DNA of 64,000 nt from positions 154,006,875 to 154,070,874 of the forward strand of contig CP136062.1 of the NCBI GenBank assembly GCA_032622095.1, given 5' to 3'. The position numbers were made by a program, and so were the translations under genes. Under the pieces are notes generated by a model. It saw nothing but the letters and a program-made list of their open reading frames with translations, searched no databases and was not told where the DNA came from. This document shows, piece by piece, positions 22,429 to 34,385 of this stretch (position 1 is the first letter of the stretch; the number at the start of each line of letters is the position of its first letter). This DNA comes from Siphonodentalium dalli. Taxonomy: Eukaryota > Mollusca > Scaphopoda > Gadilida > Siphonodentaliidae.

Positions 22429-23190
22429 CTAAGCGTAAGCTTGGCGTCTTGGAGAGAAATGGAACAGTGAGCGGAGCTGGTTTGGGCCAGGGACGAGACT
22501 AGCAGAACCTGCGAGTACTAAGGCCGTGGCAACGGGCCCAAAGTTCCGAACGACGAAAACCTTGTCGATAACCTTTGGTACTAGACGTCGCTCTGGCTTC
22601 TTCGCTGGATATGCGACACGTGGGCTTTCAACTAAAATGGCCATCAGTTAGACAATATCCAACATTAGACGGTATCAGGTTGGGAATGTCGAACAGTTGA
22701 AAATTTTGATTTACCAGTTGGAAGAGTGGGGGTGCAAACTGAATTTCGCAAATTGGTCCGGTTCAAAGGGGTGGTTCAGTTGAAAATTCCAACGTCGACA
22801 CCACACAACGTTCAACCTCTAGCCACGTCCCTGGTGGTGGCGAAGATGTCTGGTTATTTATTTTAGATAAGTATAAGGTTTTGTATAGCAATTTACCTCG
22901 ACCTAAGGGCTAAGTGAAACATCGCACCGATATAGTATATTTTCGTGGCATCCAATTGAATTGAATCTCGGAAGTAGTTCGTACCTAACGTAACCATGTT
23001 TTTCGCGGAACGGGATGGGACGCGGAACAATGACAAGCCGCCTACCATGATTTGGAATAGCGTGTAATCGGCCATTTCTCGGCGAATATCCCACGAAGAG
23101 GGCTCTTGTAAGCGAAAGCTTGATAATCGCCTCAACTGATTTAACACCAAGACAAGGGTGAAGTGTAACTGGCCGAACAGGTAACACACC
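22429..23190 (-). pseudogene. Possible Copia-type polyprotein remnant
   Basis: On the minus strand the frame 23187-22903 contains a segment ALFVGYSPRNGRLHAIP followed by a VPRPIPFREKHG stretch. This resembles the F.GY....YR..P......RDV.F.E signature found between integrase and reverse transcriptase in Copia polyproteins. The flanking frames, including 22644-22429, are unassigned. The region is more GC-rich than its surroundings, as expected of decayed coding sequence. No catalytic integrase or reverse transcriptase residues were found, and the match is weak. Frameshifts would be needed to extend it. Confidence 0.3.
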
Positions 23191-23523
23191 CGTGGGTGAA
23201 GTCAGGTTTATTACACACGTTTCTCAATGAATATGCAGGAATTTGCAATATATGTCCGAATAGAATAATTAATACATTTTAATAACTCAATGTTTCAATT
23301 GTTTGAGCATTAATTTTTGCCGATTTGATTGAATGTTTCTTTTTGTGTGTACTTTAGGAATGTATTCGGCTTTACTTGGGATTACGCACAAGTACATAGT
23401 AACAGCTCAATGACCTCACTCGAGATCTGGATTCCATCTACTAGTGCCAGCCTCACCAATATAGTAGATAATCGTCCAATGCTGTTGAATTTATTAGTGA
23501 TTACTGTTAATTTATTTCCTTAA

Positions 23524-23870
23524 AGGGGTACTTTACACTAAATCCTGCAATTTATGGAACCATCTCCTTTTATATTCAACAGAATATATGCAACATATAA
23601 ATTAATTTGAGTCATGGATAAGTGCAAAATACCCTCATGTACTATAATGAACGATGCTAATAACGTGGTATTTATAATGAAAAAGAGTTTATAACTCCAG
23701 TCATAAATTCATTTTCATTATATAATTACCATGTTGTTTAGATCGTTCATAGAGCACATGGGTGTATTTTGCAGTAATCCATGTCAAATTCATTCGTTTG
23801 TTGAATATATTATGCTGTGTATAAAAGGAGATGTTCCCATAAATTTCCGGATTTAGTCTACAGTACCCCA
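23524..23870. mobile_element. TTAA-flanked MITE (347 bp)
   Basis: Ends read AGGGGTACTTTACACTAAAT and, reversed, TGGGGTACTGTAGACTAAAT. TTAA flanks both sides (23520-23523 and 23871-23874). The two halves are inverted copies over nearly the full length with about 80% similarity by eye, giving a foldback MITE. The TTAA duplication and the AGG(G)GTACT terminus link it to the MITEs at 17112 and 58259. It lies ~300 bp upstream of the candidate gene's start codon. Confidence 0.8.
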
Positions 23871-24186
23871 TTAAGATATTTGTCCGATTGTATATTTGCC
23901 TGATTTTAATTATATTCTCCCGTAACTATAATGATCGGGTAAAATGTGCTTGCACATTTGTAATTTTGTTCATGTTGTTGTCAGTCATCAACTGCACTGT
24001 CAGTCAGAGAGATCAATACCCACCCACATTATCTACTGACGATGCTAGTTACTATCGACAAATATTCCTTAAGGACATGCCATTTCGGTTCGCGGACTCA
24101 GTCAACGATATCGGTTTGCATTGGAAGCAGCTCAGTCATTGGATCTTACTTAGTGCATCGGCGCCGTTTAACAGCTAATCTCTATA

Positions 24187-24472
24187 ATGGCATGTCTGGC
24201 TCGGTCAGCATGGATTGGTTTCATCATTTTGATGCTTAGGGCAAAAGGACAAGAAATAAGAATTCGCCACTTTCGAATGATTTCTGCTACAATATCCCCA
24301 GTGATATCACAGAAGGAACTCCTTGGAGTTAGTGAGAGCGAGAGTAAATGTGCCCTGCTCTGTTCTGTAGTACCTTGGTGTCAGGTTATCCGCTACGACG
24401 AAGCCTCAGAGACGTGTAGACTTGCGTCGGGAAATCCCGGAAGCGGATCCGGAAATGTGATGATGAAGTCAG
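24187..24472 (+). CDS. Exon 1 of a secreted PAN/apple-like protein
   Basis: The start ATG has a good Kozak context (A at -3, G at +4). Residues 1 to ~21 form a signal peptide (hydrophobic core WIGFIILML, then AKGQ). Residues 45-79 carry a PAN/apple-like pattern with C55, C59, C65 and C77 and the VIRYDEASETCRLA stretch, which fits the helix and following strand of PAN domains that bind protein or carbohydrate ligands outside the cell. The exon ends at 24472 at a consensus donor, CAG|GTAGGT, after the first base of codon 96. That phase matches the acceptor before exon 2 at 28243. Reading through the donor gives a run ending in a stop at 24550-24552, which supports the splice. Joined to exon 2 the product is 200 residues. 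No transcript evidence is available; middle exons could exist. Confidence 0.6.
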
Positions 24473-24869
24473 GTAGGTCGGGCCATTACTACATAATCAT
24501 CATGAGATGTTATACAGTAGACTTAAATGTATACACTCCCCAAAGGAGTTGAAATTAGACAACAGAAATTTTAATCGTATTTCCAAACTTAATTACCGAA
24601 AAACTTTCCTCTCAATGTTATAAGCCCGTTTTGAAAAAAGGGACCTATATCATGTTGCTTTTAACCGATCACTCTATAATTGTTGTGTGTGTTTCTAAAC
24701 TAAAATACGAGTTCCGGCCCATTTAAATTTATAAATGACCAGTTTGATTTGTTTTTCGACAGCTTACGCCAGTTTGCATGGGTTATTTTATTGGATATAT
24801 ATAGCATAAGGCTACAGCCTAAAGTTGGTATATGTGTGTAAATGTGTCTGCATACACCTGACACACCAT

Positions 24870-25990
24870 ACTTTAGAACATGAAAATCCGGACATTTTCA
24901 TCAGTTTTGATGACCTCCCGTGCCTATCACTGACTCAAGTGGTGTCAATTTTGACATCTTTAAACCACATAATTAGACTCTTTGTAAAACTAACTAGAAA
25001 TCAAATTGGTGGCAACCGATAACTAAACAAATCTTATTAAATTTAGTGCCCCCACCACTAATCCAAACGGCACAAATTTGGCATCTTAAATCACATGATT
25101 AGATTTCTTGTGTGATGGAGAAGAAGGTGAATAAATTTGGTGGAAATCGGCGCAAAAATATATTGTTATCAATTTTGGTGTCCCTCTCCCGGGTCTCCCC
25201 TCCATGCACCATGACTGGGGCACTTTTGACATCATTAAACCACACAATTAGACTTCTGGTATCATGGAGATGATTATATATAAGATGGTGGCAATCGGCG
25301 ACTAAACAAATTATTATAAAATTTAGTGCCCCCACCTCTCATCCAAAAACGGCACCAATTTGGCATCTTTAAATCACACGATTATATGGAAATCGGCGCT
25401 AAAATATATTTGATCAATGTTGGTGCCTCTCCCCTTTCGATCACCCTGACTCGAACGGTGCTACTTTTTACATATTTAAACCACACCGTTAGATTCCTCA
25501 TATCATGGAGAAGAACATTTATCAATTTGGTTGAAATCGGCGCTAAAATTATTTGGTGCCCCTCGCCCCTTCAGTGCAACCCCGACTCGAATGAAGCCAC
25601 GCCATTAGACTCCTGAATTAATTTAGATAATTATGCATGATTCCTGTGGTAATCGGCGACAAAACAACTTCTTATAAAATGTAGACCCCCCCCCCCAATT
25701 CCGTGCACAACTGACTCGAACGGCGCCACTTTTGATATCTGTCAACACCATTAGATTCCTCATACCATGGGAGTGATTCTGTATAAATTTGATGGAAATC
25801 GGCGACAACAACATTTGCTGCCCCTGCCCCTTTTTTGTCCCTGACAACAGCGTCACTTTGGAAAATTCTAACCCGCACCATTATCTTTCTCGTAGACAGT
25901 TACCCCCTTGGTGCCATTCCATTTTATTCCAACTGACTCACAAACGAACTCTTCCATGCTCTCACTCTCTCATTGGTCTTGATTAAATGG
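24870..25990 (+). repeat. Tandem array, ~120-150-bp units, copy 1
   Basis: Repeated landmarks in fixed order are GACTCGAACGG, a CACTTTTGACATC-type word, AAACCACACNATTAGA, CATATCATGGAGATGATT, AAATTTGGTGGAAATCGGCG and TTGGTGCCCC. The TCATGGAG-type word lies near 25112, 25263, 25504 and 25767, with weaker units between, giving spacing of about 120-150 bp. The same family forms the array at 46560-47590. Reading frames through it (EIGAKI...) are a repeat artefact. Confidence 0.7.
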
Positions 25991-28054
25991 ACCAGCAAAT
26001 TTTGTATTGAAATTATAAATGTAGTAGGTCAACAAGTCAGTAAAACACGACACTACCAATAAGAAAGATTTCAAAGTAATTTTTAAACTATGGGTGATTA
26101 TGCCGATTGTCTGTCCATCCTTCTTTTTATCAAGAACCAGTTCGTTTCAAACTTAATCAACTTCATTTCGCTTCGTGCTAAACAAATCTCTTCTGTGTAT
26201 CTTGATTTAAGATCTATTAGAAATGACATATAGGCTGCCTGGAGTAAACTTCGTTCTATATATATATTATTTTATTAAAAACCATAAAATATTCGAGATG
26301 GAGTTTTCTGCAAATATGGCTACAACTGAGTTTTATGCCAATGAGTGTGAGTTGAACTAGTCAACTATAACCTCATGTAATGCAAGGTACATCTCCTTAA
26401 CTGTTTCCTCATAAATCTACAATAAGATACTAAGTACTGACTGTCGGTCTCTTTTTTGAGTTGCGGAAAAATAGAAATTTCATGTTGGACACCCCCCACA
26501 ACAGAGACACTCTATATTGACGTATAGCCACATCTCTGACTGTGTCCTCACAGTGTGATGAGCAATTTCAGTTTCATGTTATAAGCAAGCTTTAAATTGG
26601 CACTGAGTTTGAAATTTAAGACTGGAAAATATGTTGTAATCATTCCAATAGTTTAATGTTCCAGCTAATTTAACTGCAAATTATACTTTATACCACAAGT
26701 ATGATGTTGTCCTACATTCAGTCTAATTTTTGTTGTAAAATCTAGGTTGGACATACCCCTTTCCCCGTAAACAAAAAGTAACACCAATCCTTTGGGAAAG
26801 GAAAATATATTTGAATTTACATTTGCACCCTTTCCACTTGGACATATTTTTATCAGGATGTTATACCTGGCAATTCCGTTTTTTTCAATTACGTTGTACA
26901 TGTATCTAAATCGTGTGTATTCGACTTCCACTCTTCCAGTTAAGCAGACGAATAAGACATGTTCTTTGTTTTGATGGCATGCGAAACGAGAACGAGACTC
27001 AGTACTTGTGTAGTACCAATTACAGCTGGCAGCCATGGGGTGCAAATATTAATGTATTTGAGTGGGATGTCAAGTCGTGCGTACATTGGTTCCCTATATT
27101 CCGCTCTGTAATACGCAATCGAGGTGGGATAAAACATTTCAACGTGCATGGTAACAAGTTTTACACGGAATGAATTTCCACCGTGCGCAATTGTGAACAA
27201 AATAACCCAATTATCGGACGCTAGTCACATATATGTACATTTATAATAAATTAAACCACTCACCAACTGACTAAAATAGTCATTGCTATATCCATTCCCA
27301 TATATCATTAGAATAATTTCCGTTTACCCGATAATAAGTGTTGGTCTTCACGTACAGCAAACGGAGATATATAGTACTGGATTTTGTCTGCATGCTCTTG
27401 TAATTTACGGGAAATCGCCAACGCTAAAGGTTACAATACACCAAATAATTTACATAGGCGTCAGTGTTAACAAATCCCACTGGCCTGTATTCGCAGGCAA
27501 GCTTTGACCCTGCACGAGTATTTGAAATTAAAGAACGTCCTTTTAGACACACAGAAATGTGCACAAAAGTACTTGTTAGCGTGGTAGATCACACTGGAGC
27601 TTGACAAACGTGACACTACCCTTAAAATTGAGAAAAAAATGACATGGAAAAAAACACAAACACCTCCCATAAATTATTCGCCACTTGCACAACCCTAACC
27701 ACTCTACTAATTTGTATTTGGGTGTATTGTAACCATAGTGCCCTGGCTTAAATTGCAGAAAGAATCTGACCTCTGTTTCCAGAGTGGCTCATATGACCCT
27801 GACAGAATACGCCCATGGTACACGGTTCACTCTTGATCAACACTGGGACAACGGATATAATAGCGTGCGAACCTATATCACACTAAATCGTGACAAGTTT
27901 TAAATATGCGGCATTGTGAATCAGTAACGCAGAATATGAAAGTCAGTTACATCCTCAGTCGAAGTTGTTCGCCAAGAGAAACATTCCTCCATGCGCATTG
28001 ACCCAAATTGTTCGTTCCGTGTTGTCCATACGACTTCGACTGAGAGTGTGACGA

Positions 28055-28200
28055 TGGTAACACAGACTAACCATTATTATGTCTAGTAAACCATAACACA
28101 TACTAACTCTTATTATATCTAGTAAACCATAACACAGATTAACCCTTATTATATGAATAAAGCGGTAACACAGACTAACCCTTATTATATGTACCCAAAT
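28055..28200 (+). repeat. Short tandem repeat (~44 bp) before exon 2
   Basis: Three to four units containing AACACAGACTAACCCTTATT and a TATCTAGTAAACCAT word recur between 28055 and 28200, ending about 40 bp upstream of the inferred splice acceptor. It could lie close to or overlap the branch-point region of the intron. Confidence 0.6.
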
Positions 28201-28242
28201 GGTAATCCTGTCAAACCATAATTATATGTATCTTGTTTCCAG

Positions 28243-28559
28243 ATTATGTTCCAATACAACAGCTGTGGAATGGAAAGTGGGGATCATCTGCACCTGAATC
28301 GTTTACACTGGTCATTTCATTCGGGATCGACGGCAGATTATATGGGGATGCAGAGGACATCGATGGTGTGTCAACAATAGGGGGGACATGGGAAATTGAA
28401 CCTACAGCTCGAGTAGAATTCATTTGGTTGCAAAGTGGAACTGAATATTTTTTCACAGCAGATATCAGCCCGTCCATGGACACGATGAGAGGCGTGTGGC
28501 GCCTACCTCCCAGCAGTGTGACGCATGACTGGGAAGCGACATTGGAGATGCTTCCGTGA
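28243..28559 (+). CDS. Exon 2 of the secreted PAN-like protein
   Basis: Follows the acceptor TTGTTTCCAG and completes codon 96 (G|AT, Asp). It encodes residues 96-200 and stops at TGA 28557-28559. The sequence is rich in beta-strand patterns with recurring glycines: GKWGSS, SFGIDGRLYGD, GVSTIGGTWEI, FTADISP and MRGVWRLP. The alternation of G-x-W and D-G-x-x-x-G-x-x-x-D elements is reminiscent of small calycin-like barrels, but I do not recognise the family and the fold is a guess. Lacking cysteines, it contrasts with the cysteine-bearing exon 1 segment. An AATAAA lies 54 bp after the stop. A secreted adhesion or ligand-binding role is plausible, not shown. Confidence 0.6.
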
Positions 28560-28612
28560 TATGTTCATTACTCACCATCTCAACAAACATACAAACAACA
28601 TGGTTCGCCTTG

Positions 28613-28618
28613 AATAAA
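28613..28618 (+). promoter_or_regulatory. AATAAA polyadenylation signal
   Basis: The canonical hexamer lies 54 bp downstream of the stop codon of the PAN-like gene, followed about 35 bp later by a T/G-containing stretch. This supports exon 2 being terminal. Confidence 0.5.
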
Positions 28619-29000
28619 CTGGTATTCTGCAATCATAGTCCAAAGGATGATGGGTTTATTCTGATGTTAAGGAACGGACACACGTCACACGTTGTGGCGA
28701 AAGTTCCGATTTCTTTTTGAAATTAGAAAGAGGCCATTATTGTGATACAATGATCATAAACTGTTATGGCATAAAACATATTCAAAAGTTTTCCGGTACC
28801 AAGCACTTTTGTAAAATATAACTTTTTCAAAAGTGCAGTTTATATATTCATGATATCATATTTGAAGATCACGAGAGAAGACTTAATGATTCAATAAATT
28901 TAATAATTATTTTCACAAAGATATATTAGTATTCTATATTTGATAATTGTAATGTCATGCTTGCTGATCAATGGAACATTGAAATGAGATGAGTTTTAGA
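28619..29000. other. No genes seen
   Basis: AT-rich DNA downstream of the gene. A CTTTTGTAAAATATAAC..TTTTTCAAAAG stretch near 28806-28832 has weak inverted symmetry. Nothing else recognised. Confidence 0.4.
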
Positions 29001-29007
29001 CCATAAG

Positions 29008-29110
29008 TCCATATGATATGATACGTTTATTGGACAATTAATTACTGCTTCGAGTAGATTGTGGCAATTCTAGAAACAGGTGAAAAATCAAAGAGCAAAA
29101 ATAAGTCATT
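29008..29110 (-). repeat. Probable LINE 3' end remnant (minus strand)
   Basis: On the minus strand this reads as a UTR-like sequence ending in AATAAACGTATCATATCATAT, that is a polyadenylation hexamer followed by CATAT units. It resembles the remnant at 972-1120 in form. No coding part is left. Confidence 0.3.
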
Positions 29111-31130
29111 GAATATATAAAATAGCTTTGAATGGTCGGTCTTTACTAAAATCTGGCCAATTTTGTTTAATCAAATCTAAAAAATTAATTAAAATGCTTT
29201 CGGTAAATCTGGAGCATTGTAATATAAATTCCGCCATAGTGCATCGTTTACACGTGCTCTCAAGTTGCGCAGTATCGACCCTGGTTTCGTATGTCTGCTC
29301 GTCTCTATCTCTAGTCTATGTACAATGTCTTGTTACTATTCATGAGATTGGTCTCCCTTCCCTAAATGGTTATTTCAGCCAAACCTTGGCTGTTTATTTC
29401 ACAGGAGTTTCTGGGATAACCTGTGTGTCGGCTCAGAACAGGCGTGCCAATTGAGGAGAACACGCGAAGGATTTGTGTAAATGTTAGCCCAAACGACATT
29501 TCGAAGTAACGACTGCTTTGTTGTTTATTTCGAGGAATAATACCGCATCATATGAATTCAGCCCAAATATATTGACAGGTGTCAAGGGTCAAACTCAAAA
29601 CTGAGCAATAAAAAACTAATATTAATAAATACCGAGTATATTTAATTTAACGCCAATGGGTCGTTTATGTGCGTTCAAGAGTGTATTTATGCCTAAAGCA
29701 AAGTGAAATAACGATCTTAAAATGAATTGGCCGGTATATTGTATTAGTTATCAGGGTTACCAGGGTCGTGGTTGCATAAATTACAATATAGTTTATGTTT
29801 ATGCTAAGATAACTTGATCGGTATTGAGGTTAACACATGTCCCATATATGGACATTCCAAATATGGAAAGTGACGTGCGCAAAATATAGCTGTGCATCGA
29901 TATCGGTTATCTGGGTCAGATATATTTATAGCGTCGAAGCGAAGAAATGTCAAATTCCTTGTCTGGATACGCGTCTTATTCTCACGTATACCGTGTTTAT
30001 ATCGGTTTTATTCTATGTGTTGTTGTGTATTGTATTACTTTGATCAAGGTTGCGCTTTTGTTATTCTCACAAAAGGTAAATTTGATGCGTGTTTACATTT
30101 CAAAATTCCGTCGGCCATGTATAGTAACACTGAATTCCACATTCCTGAATTACGAGACTAATTTATCGAATGAGGTCAATTTTTCGCATAAAACAAGACA
30201 CGTATATGTTATTCTGCACCATTCTGTCGAGTGCCGAATCTCATTTCGCATTATTTTCGTTTTTATCGAAAAATAATCGTTCTCTAGCTATGCCTATGGC
30301 CCATGTAAATTTTTTCAACCAAAAAAAATTCATTGTTTTGCCAATTTCAAGCTAGTTGATAGCATGGTCATGGTATAATTTGGCCTAGCGAGTGTCGGTA
30401 GACGTTTCTTGAGTGTGCACAACAAATTTTGGTCCCAACGAAGCAGGCTAAAATCGTGAAATTTGTCAATATTACTTTGCGAGGGAAGAAAATATTCATT
30501 TAAACTTCCAAAATTGGTTGAAATATGCTCAACAACATTCAGTTGAATGGTGACATTATTTATAGTCACCGACTAACTTCCACGATGAATCAAATTTGTT
30601 TTTATTGGTGACAATTATGTCGCGAGAGATAAAAATGTAAATTTTTTAAAGAAAATGTTAAATTTTAGCTCATTTTAAGACTTTAGTTGCTTGTAGATCG
30701 GTGTTAATTATCTTTGTCAATGATGTCATGTCACGCTTGTTAATAATTCATTTGTTCGGAAATACTTATTGGGGGTCGAAATGTATAAAATTTAACTACC
30801 ACCACTTCCAAAAACAACACCGATAAACAATAACACTATTTGTTCCATGCAATGGAAATGGCTATTTATTGTCCTGATATCAGTGATATAAATGAATGCC
30901 TAAAATTAGTATTATCCTGAAATAAATTTATGCCACTTTGGCGAACATGGGAACCACGGTACAATTTATGCCATTTAGGCACACTTCAGAGTGAAATCAG
31001 GGCTTATATTTCGGCGAGAATCCAAATCTAGATTCTCATAAATATTCTCGCAAATTACCCTGGATTCTCGTGAAAAAGTATATATGAATTCTCGCAAAAT
31101 CAGATGAAATATATGCCCTGGAAATATAGC
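29111..31130. other. No genes seen
   Basis: Several short open frames (for example 29128-29454 and 29892-30276, overlapping in different frames) are AT-rich and resemble nothing. An imprecise GATTCTCG / AATTCTCGCAAA word repeats between about 31017 and 31100. Confidence 0.4.
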
Positions 31131-32080
31131 AAATCGTTTAATGCTTGAGAATTTTGGTTTTCGGAGATTTATATATATGCTTCAAGACATATTATGGACT
31201 TGTTATGGACTTTTTCGGGTGCGAGAAATTGATAAGTTAGTGCTCAGGCACTTTGCCAACCTGGGGAATGTTATCATTCTACTAACATCACTGAAAATTT
31301 CCAAAAAAATCTGCCACACCACTTCATAGAGAACATCGTCTGAACTACTCCATATTGTAAATATTTACATCTCGATTCGGGGCGCAACTATCGGCTATAA
31401 TTAAACAAAAATGATTTTGCCATCTAGAGTCATTGCATTTAACTAATATATAAGAATGATGTTGTGTATCATCCATTTGGATTAATATTCGTAACGAATA
31501 ACTACTTTGAGAAAGATTATTCTTAATTTCTATTCGATCACTCTGCCCGGTGTCTGCCGGAGTGTTTCACATCACTTTAATCAAGGAAGACTGTTCAGAA
31601 AAACTGCATTTCAAGAAATCGTTTAATGCTTTAGAATTTTGGTTTTCGGAGATTTATATATATGCTTAAAGACATATTATGGACTTGTTATGGACTTTTT
31701 CGGGTGCGAGAAATTGATAAGTTAGTGCTCAGGCACTTTGCCAACCTGGGAATGTTATCATTCTACTAAAATCAACACTGAAAATTTCCACAAAAATCTA
31801 CCACCCCACTTCATCGTCTGAACTACTCCAAATTGTAAATATTTACATCTCGATTCGGGGCGCAACTATCGGCTATAATTAAAAAAAATGATTTCGCCTT
31901 CGAGAGTCATTGCATTTAACTAATATATAAGAATGACGTTGTGTATCATCCATTTGGATTAATATTCGTAACAAATAACTACTTTGAGAAAGATTATTCT
32001 TAATTTCTATTTGATCACTCTGCCCGTTGTCTGCCGGAGTGTTTCACATCACTTTAATCAAGGAAGACTGCATTTCAAGA
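31131..32080 (+). repeat. Tandem duplication, ~480-bp unit
   Basis: The unit starting AAATCGTTTAATGCTT at 31131 starts again at 31616 and is copied, with small indels and a few substitutions, to about 32080. Both units end CTGCATTTCAAG. High similarity implies a young duplication. Neither copy shows coding potential. Confidence 0.85.
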
Positions 32081-32578
32081 TCACCAAACAACTTTCCTTT
32101 TTAGGGCCACCACATCTTTCCAAAGATGTACTTCTTCCATTTTGCTATCAAAGACCGAAAAATGTCGTTAAACTACAGATCCAAATACCCACTAAGGGCC
32201 CCTATATCTTGTTTATGTATGGTGGAGTATTTTCAATTGTTTTTCATTGCGCCCCAGCTGACCAGGTATCTCTAATACTGTGGCCGATTTCCTGTTGATT
32301 GCTCCCTACTGGAGTGGATCAGTCTTCATACCAACATTTGTTTTCATTGGGCTGGACTATTGTAGCTGCGTTATTCTTCATTGTAATATATGGGGGGATG
32401 ATGTCATATCATGAAATAAAACTTCAACTCCAACATTATGATAAAATTTAATGGATTGTGGTGAGAAACTAAATAGTTACTCTATATCAGTTATTGGTAC
32501 TTAAATGGAAAAGTATGTAAGTTGTATTTTCAAAAGCTCAAATGTATTAAAATCGATCGTTGTGTCTGCTCAATAATT

Positions 32579-33050
32579 GATCAGATCCTATACACAATGG
32601 AGATGATAATACACTGGAGATGATAATACAATGGAGATTATTGATCATATCATATACACAATGGAGATTATTGATCAGATCATATACACTATGGAGATGA
32701 TAATACATGATATCCATGATTAGATCCTATACACAATGAAGATGATTATTTGTGAAATTCATGATCAGATCCTATACACAATGAAGATGATTATTTGTGA
32801 AATTCATGATCAGATCCTATACACAATGTAGATGATAATACATGAAATTCATGCTCAGATCATATACACAATGAAGGTGATTATTTGTGAAATTCATGAT
32901 CAGATCCTATACACAATGTAGATGATAATACATGAACTTCATGATCAGATCATATACACAGTGGATATGATAATACATGAAATTCATGACCAGATCCTAT
33001 ACACAATGAAGATAATAATACAATGAAGATGATTATTTGTGAAATTCATG
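32579..33050 (+). repeat. 45-bp minisatellite, about 10 units
   Basis: Units read GATCAGATCCTATACACAAT, then GAAGATGATTATTTGTGAAA and TTCAT, 45 bp in full. Variants replace the last part with AATACATGAAATTCAT or are shortened at the left edge. GATCAGATC is itself a near palindrome. No gene overlaps it. Confidence 0.85.
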
Positions 33051-34105
33051 ATGTTTCGCCGGATAGATCCAGAGAAATTCTTTGTTAAAAATATCTTTTA
33101 ATCTTTGACTGGATTTATGCAATCGTCCTAACTCTTAATGGACGATTGGTTGGACAACCGACTCTACAATGTCGAAGCCCAACAGAAAGCAGGCCGTAAT
33201 GATCTTGTAACACACTTATCCACCGGTTCACGGCCTCTCAGATTGCAATACACGATTTCTGGCAATTTTGGTCAAGCTGGAAGCTGGAAGGGGGTACTGA
33301 ACTTAAAATCTTTGCTGAGCCATTATCTTTGGCATAGATCCCATCAAGCATGTTTCATTTTCGACGGAAATTTCTCTGTACTTTAGCTTCTTCGTACAAT
33401 TTGTCAAGAGTTATGCACCTTGGTTTGCACACACAAAACGCTTGATTACACTTATTTTAGAGCTGAGAAATATTTGAAATAGAAAAAAAGTTATAGTAGC
33501 AATTCCACTGAATACGAAAATCATGTTACGTATCGAATTTTTAAAACTTTTGTGAACTATTCCAGTTTTGTAACATAATTAAACATTCGAACCAGTAATG
33601 TCACATTTAACACAGCCTGCACTGGCTGTTATGCCCCCAGATACTTATTTTTTCTATTCTCAGATCCCCCTACAACCCGATAAATCGTGTACTGTTACCT
33701 CAGTTCAAATTCAGGCCTCTCTGTGTTCTAAATAAGCCTCTCAGTTGAGTTAGGATTATTGACAAATCTAAACATCAGTACTTTTTGCAATAAAATTATT
33801 ATCAGTATGCCAACAGTTTTCAATTTCTCAGTTAGGGGGTCAATTTGTTTTCAATATTGGTTAGAGGGTACTATGGGTATAATGATTGATTTACGTCATT
33901 TCTGGACATGAGTTTTATTGGTATAATGGTAGATTTTACGCCATTTATGGACATGAGTTTGTAGAATTTACGTTGAAATTCTGGTGGCGGATTATATCAG
34001 CGACACATTCAAATCGATAGTTCTACAACTGTATATGCCCTGATGGGAATTAATAGCGAGTTTGCGATTTCAGATCCGGTACGCATACGGGTACTATACG
34101 GGTAG
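33051..34105. other. No genes seen
   Basis: The 82-codon frame at 33138-33386 has a mixed amino-acid composition but no recognisable family or splice support. A short duplication involving ATGGACATGAGTTT lies near 33903-33961. Confidence 0.4.
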
Positions 34106-34385
34106 CTATAATAGGCGACATCACTGTGTTGCTACCATATTGGACCCATCCAGCCCCCATTCCACGGTTTAAGTGCTGCAGGCCAAAAGTTCTGGAGTAG
34201 TATATATTCTATATATAGAGTTATGAATATTCATGAATTCCACATATGTAATTCATGAATATTCAAAAGCTCCATATATGTAATGCTAGTCCAGAACTTT
34301 GACCTTTAGCAATGAATGACCGGAATTGGGCTGGATGGATTCAATATGGTAGCAACTCAATGATATCGCTTATTGGCCGACTATA
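34106..34385. mobile_element. Foldback MITE (~280 bp)
   Basis: CTATAATAGGCGACATCA at the left and its diverged complement TGATATCGCTTATTGGCCGA near the right are the outer parts of arms of about 120 bp. Matching inner words include GTTGCTACCATATTG against CAATATGGTAGCAAC, and AAAGTTCTGG against CCAGAACTTT. The centre holds an ATTCATGAAT-rich palindromic stretch near 34225-34265. The target-site duplication is not clear. There is no coding content. Confidence 0.75.

Larger units (their letters stand above)
24473..28242 (+). other. Inferred intron of the PAN-like gene (~3.8 kb)
   Basis: The intron starts GTAGGT and ends TTGTTTCCAG. Inside it are the ~120-150-bp tandem array at about 24870-25990 and a short ~44-bp tandem repeat at 28055-28200 just before the acceptor. 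Between about 26000 and 28050 nothing was recognised. It is inferred from matching phase and splice-site sequence only. Confidence 0.5.

Noticed and set aside
23888-24178. A 96-codon frame with a hydrophobic segment just upstream of the PAN-like start
   Set aside because: Starts at TTG, has no ATG before the hydrophobic part, is in another frame and ends in a stop before the gene; treated as upstream non-coding DNA.
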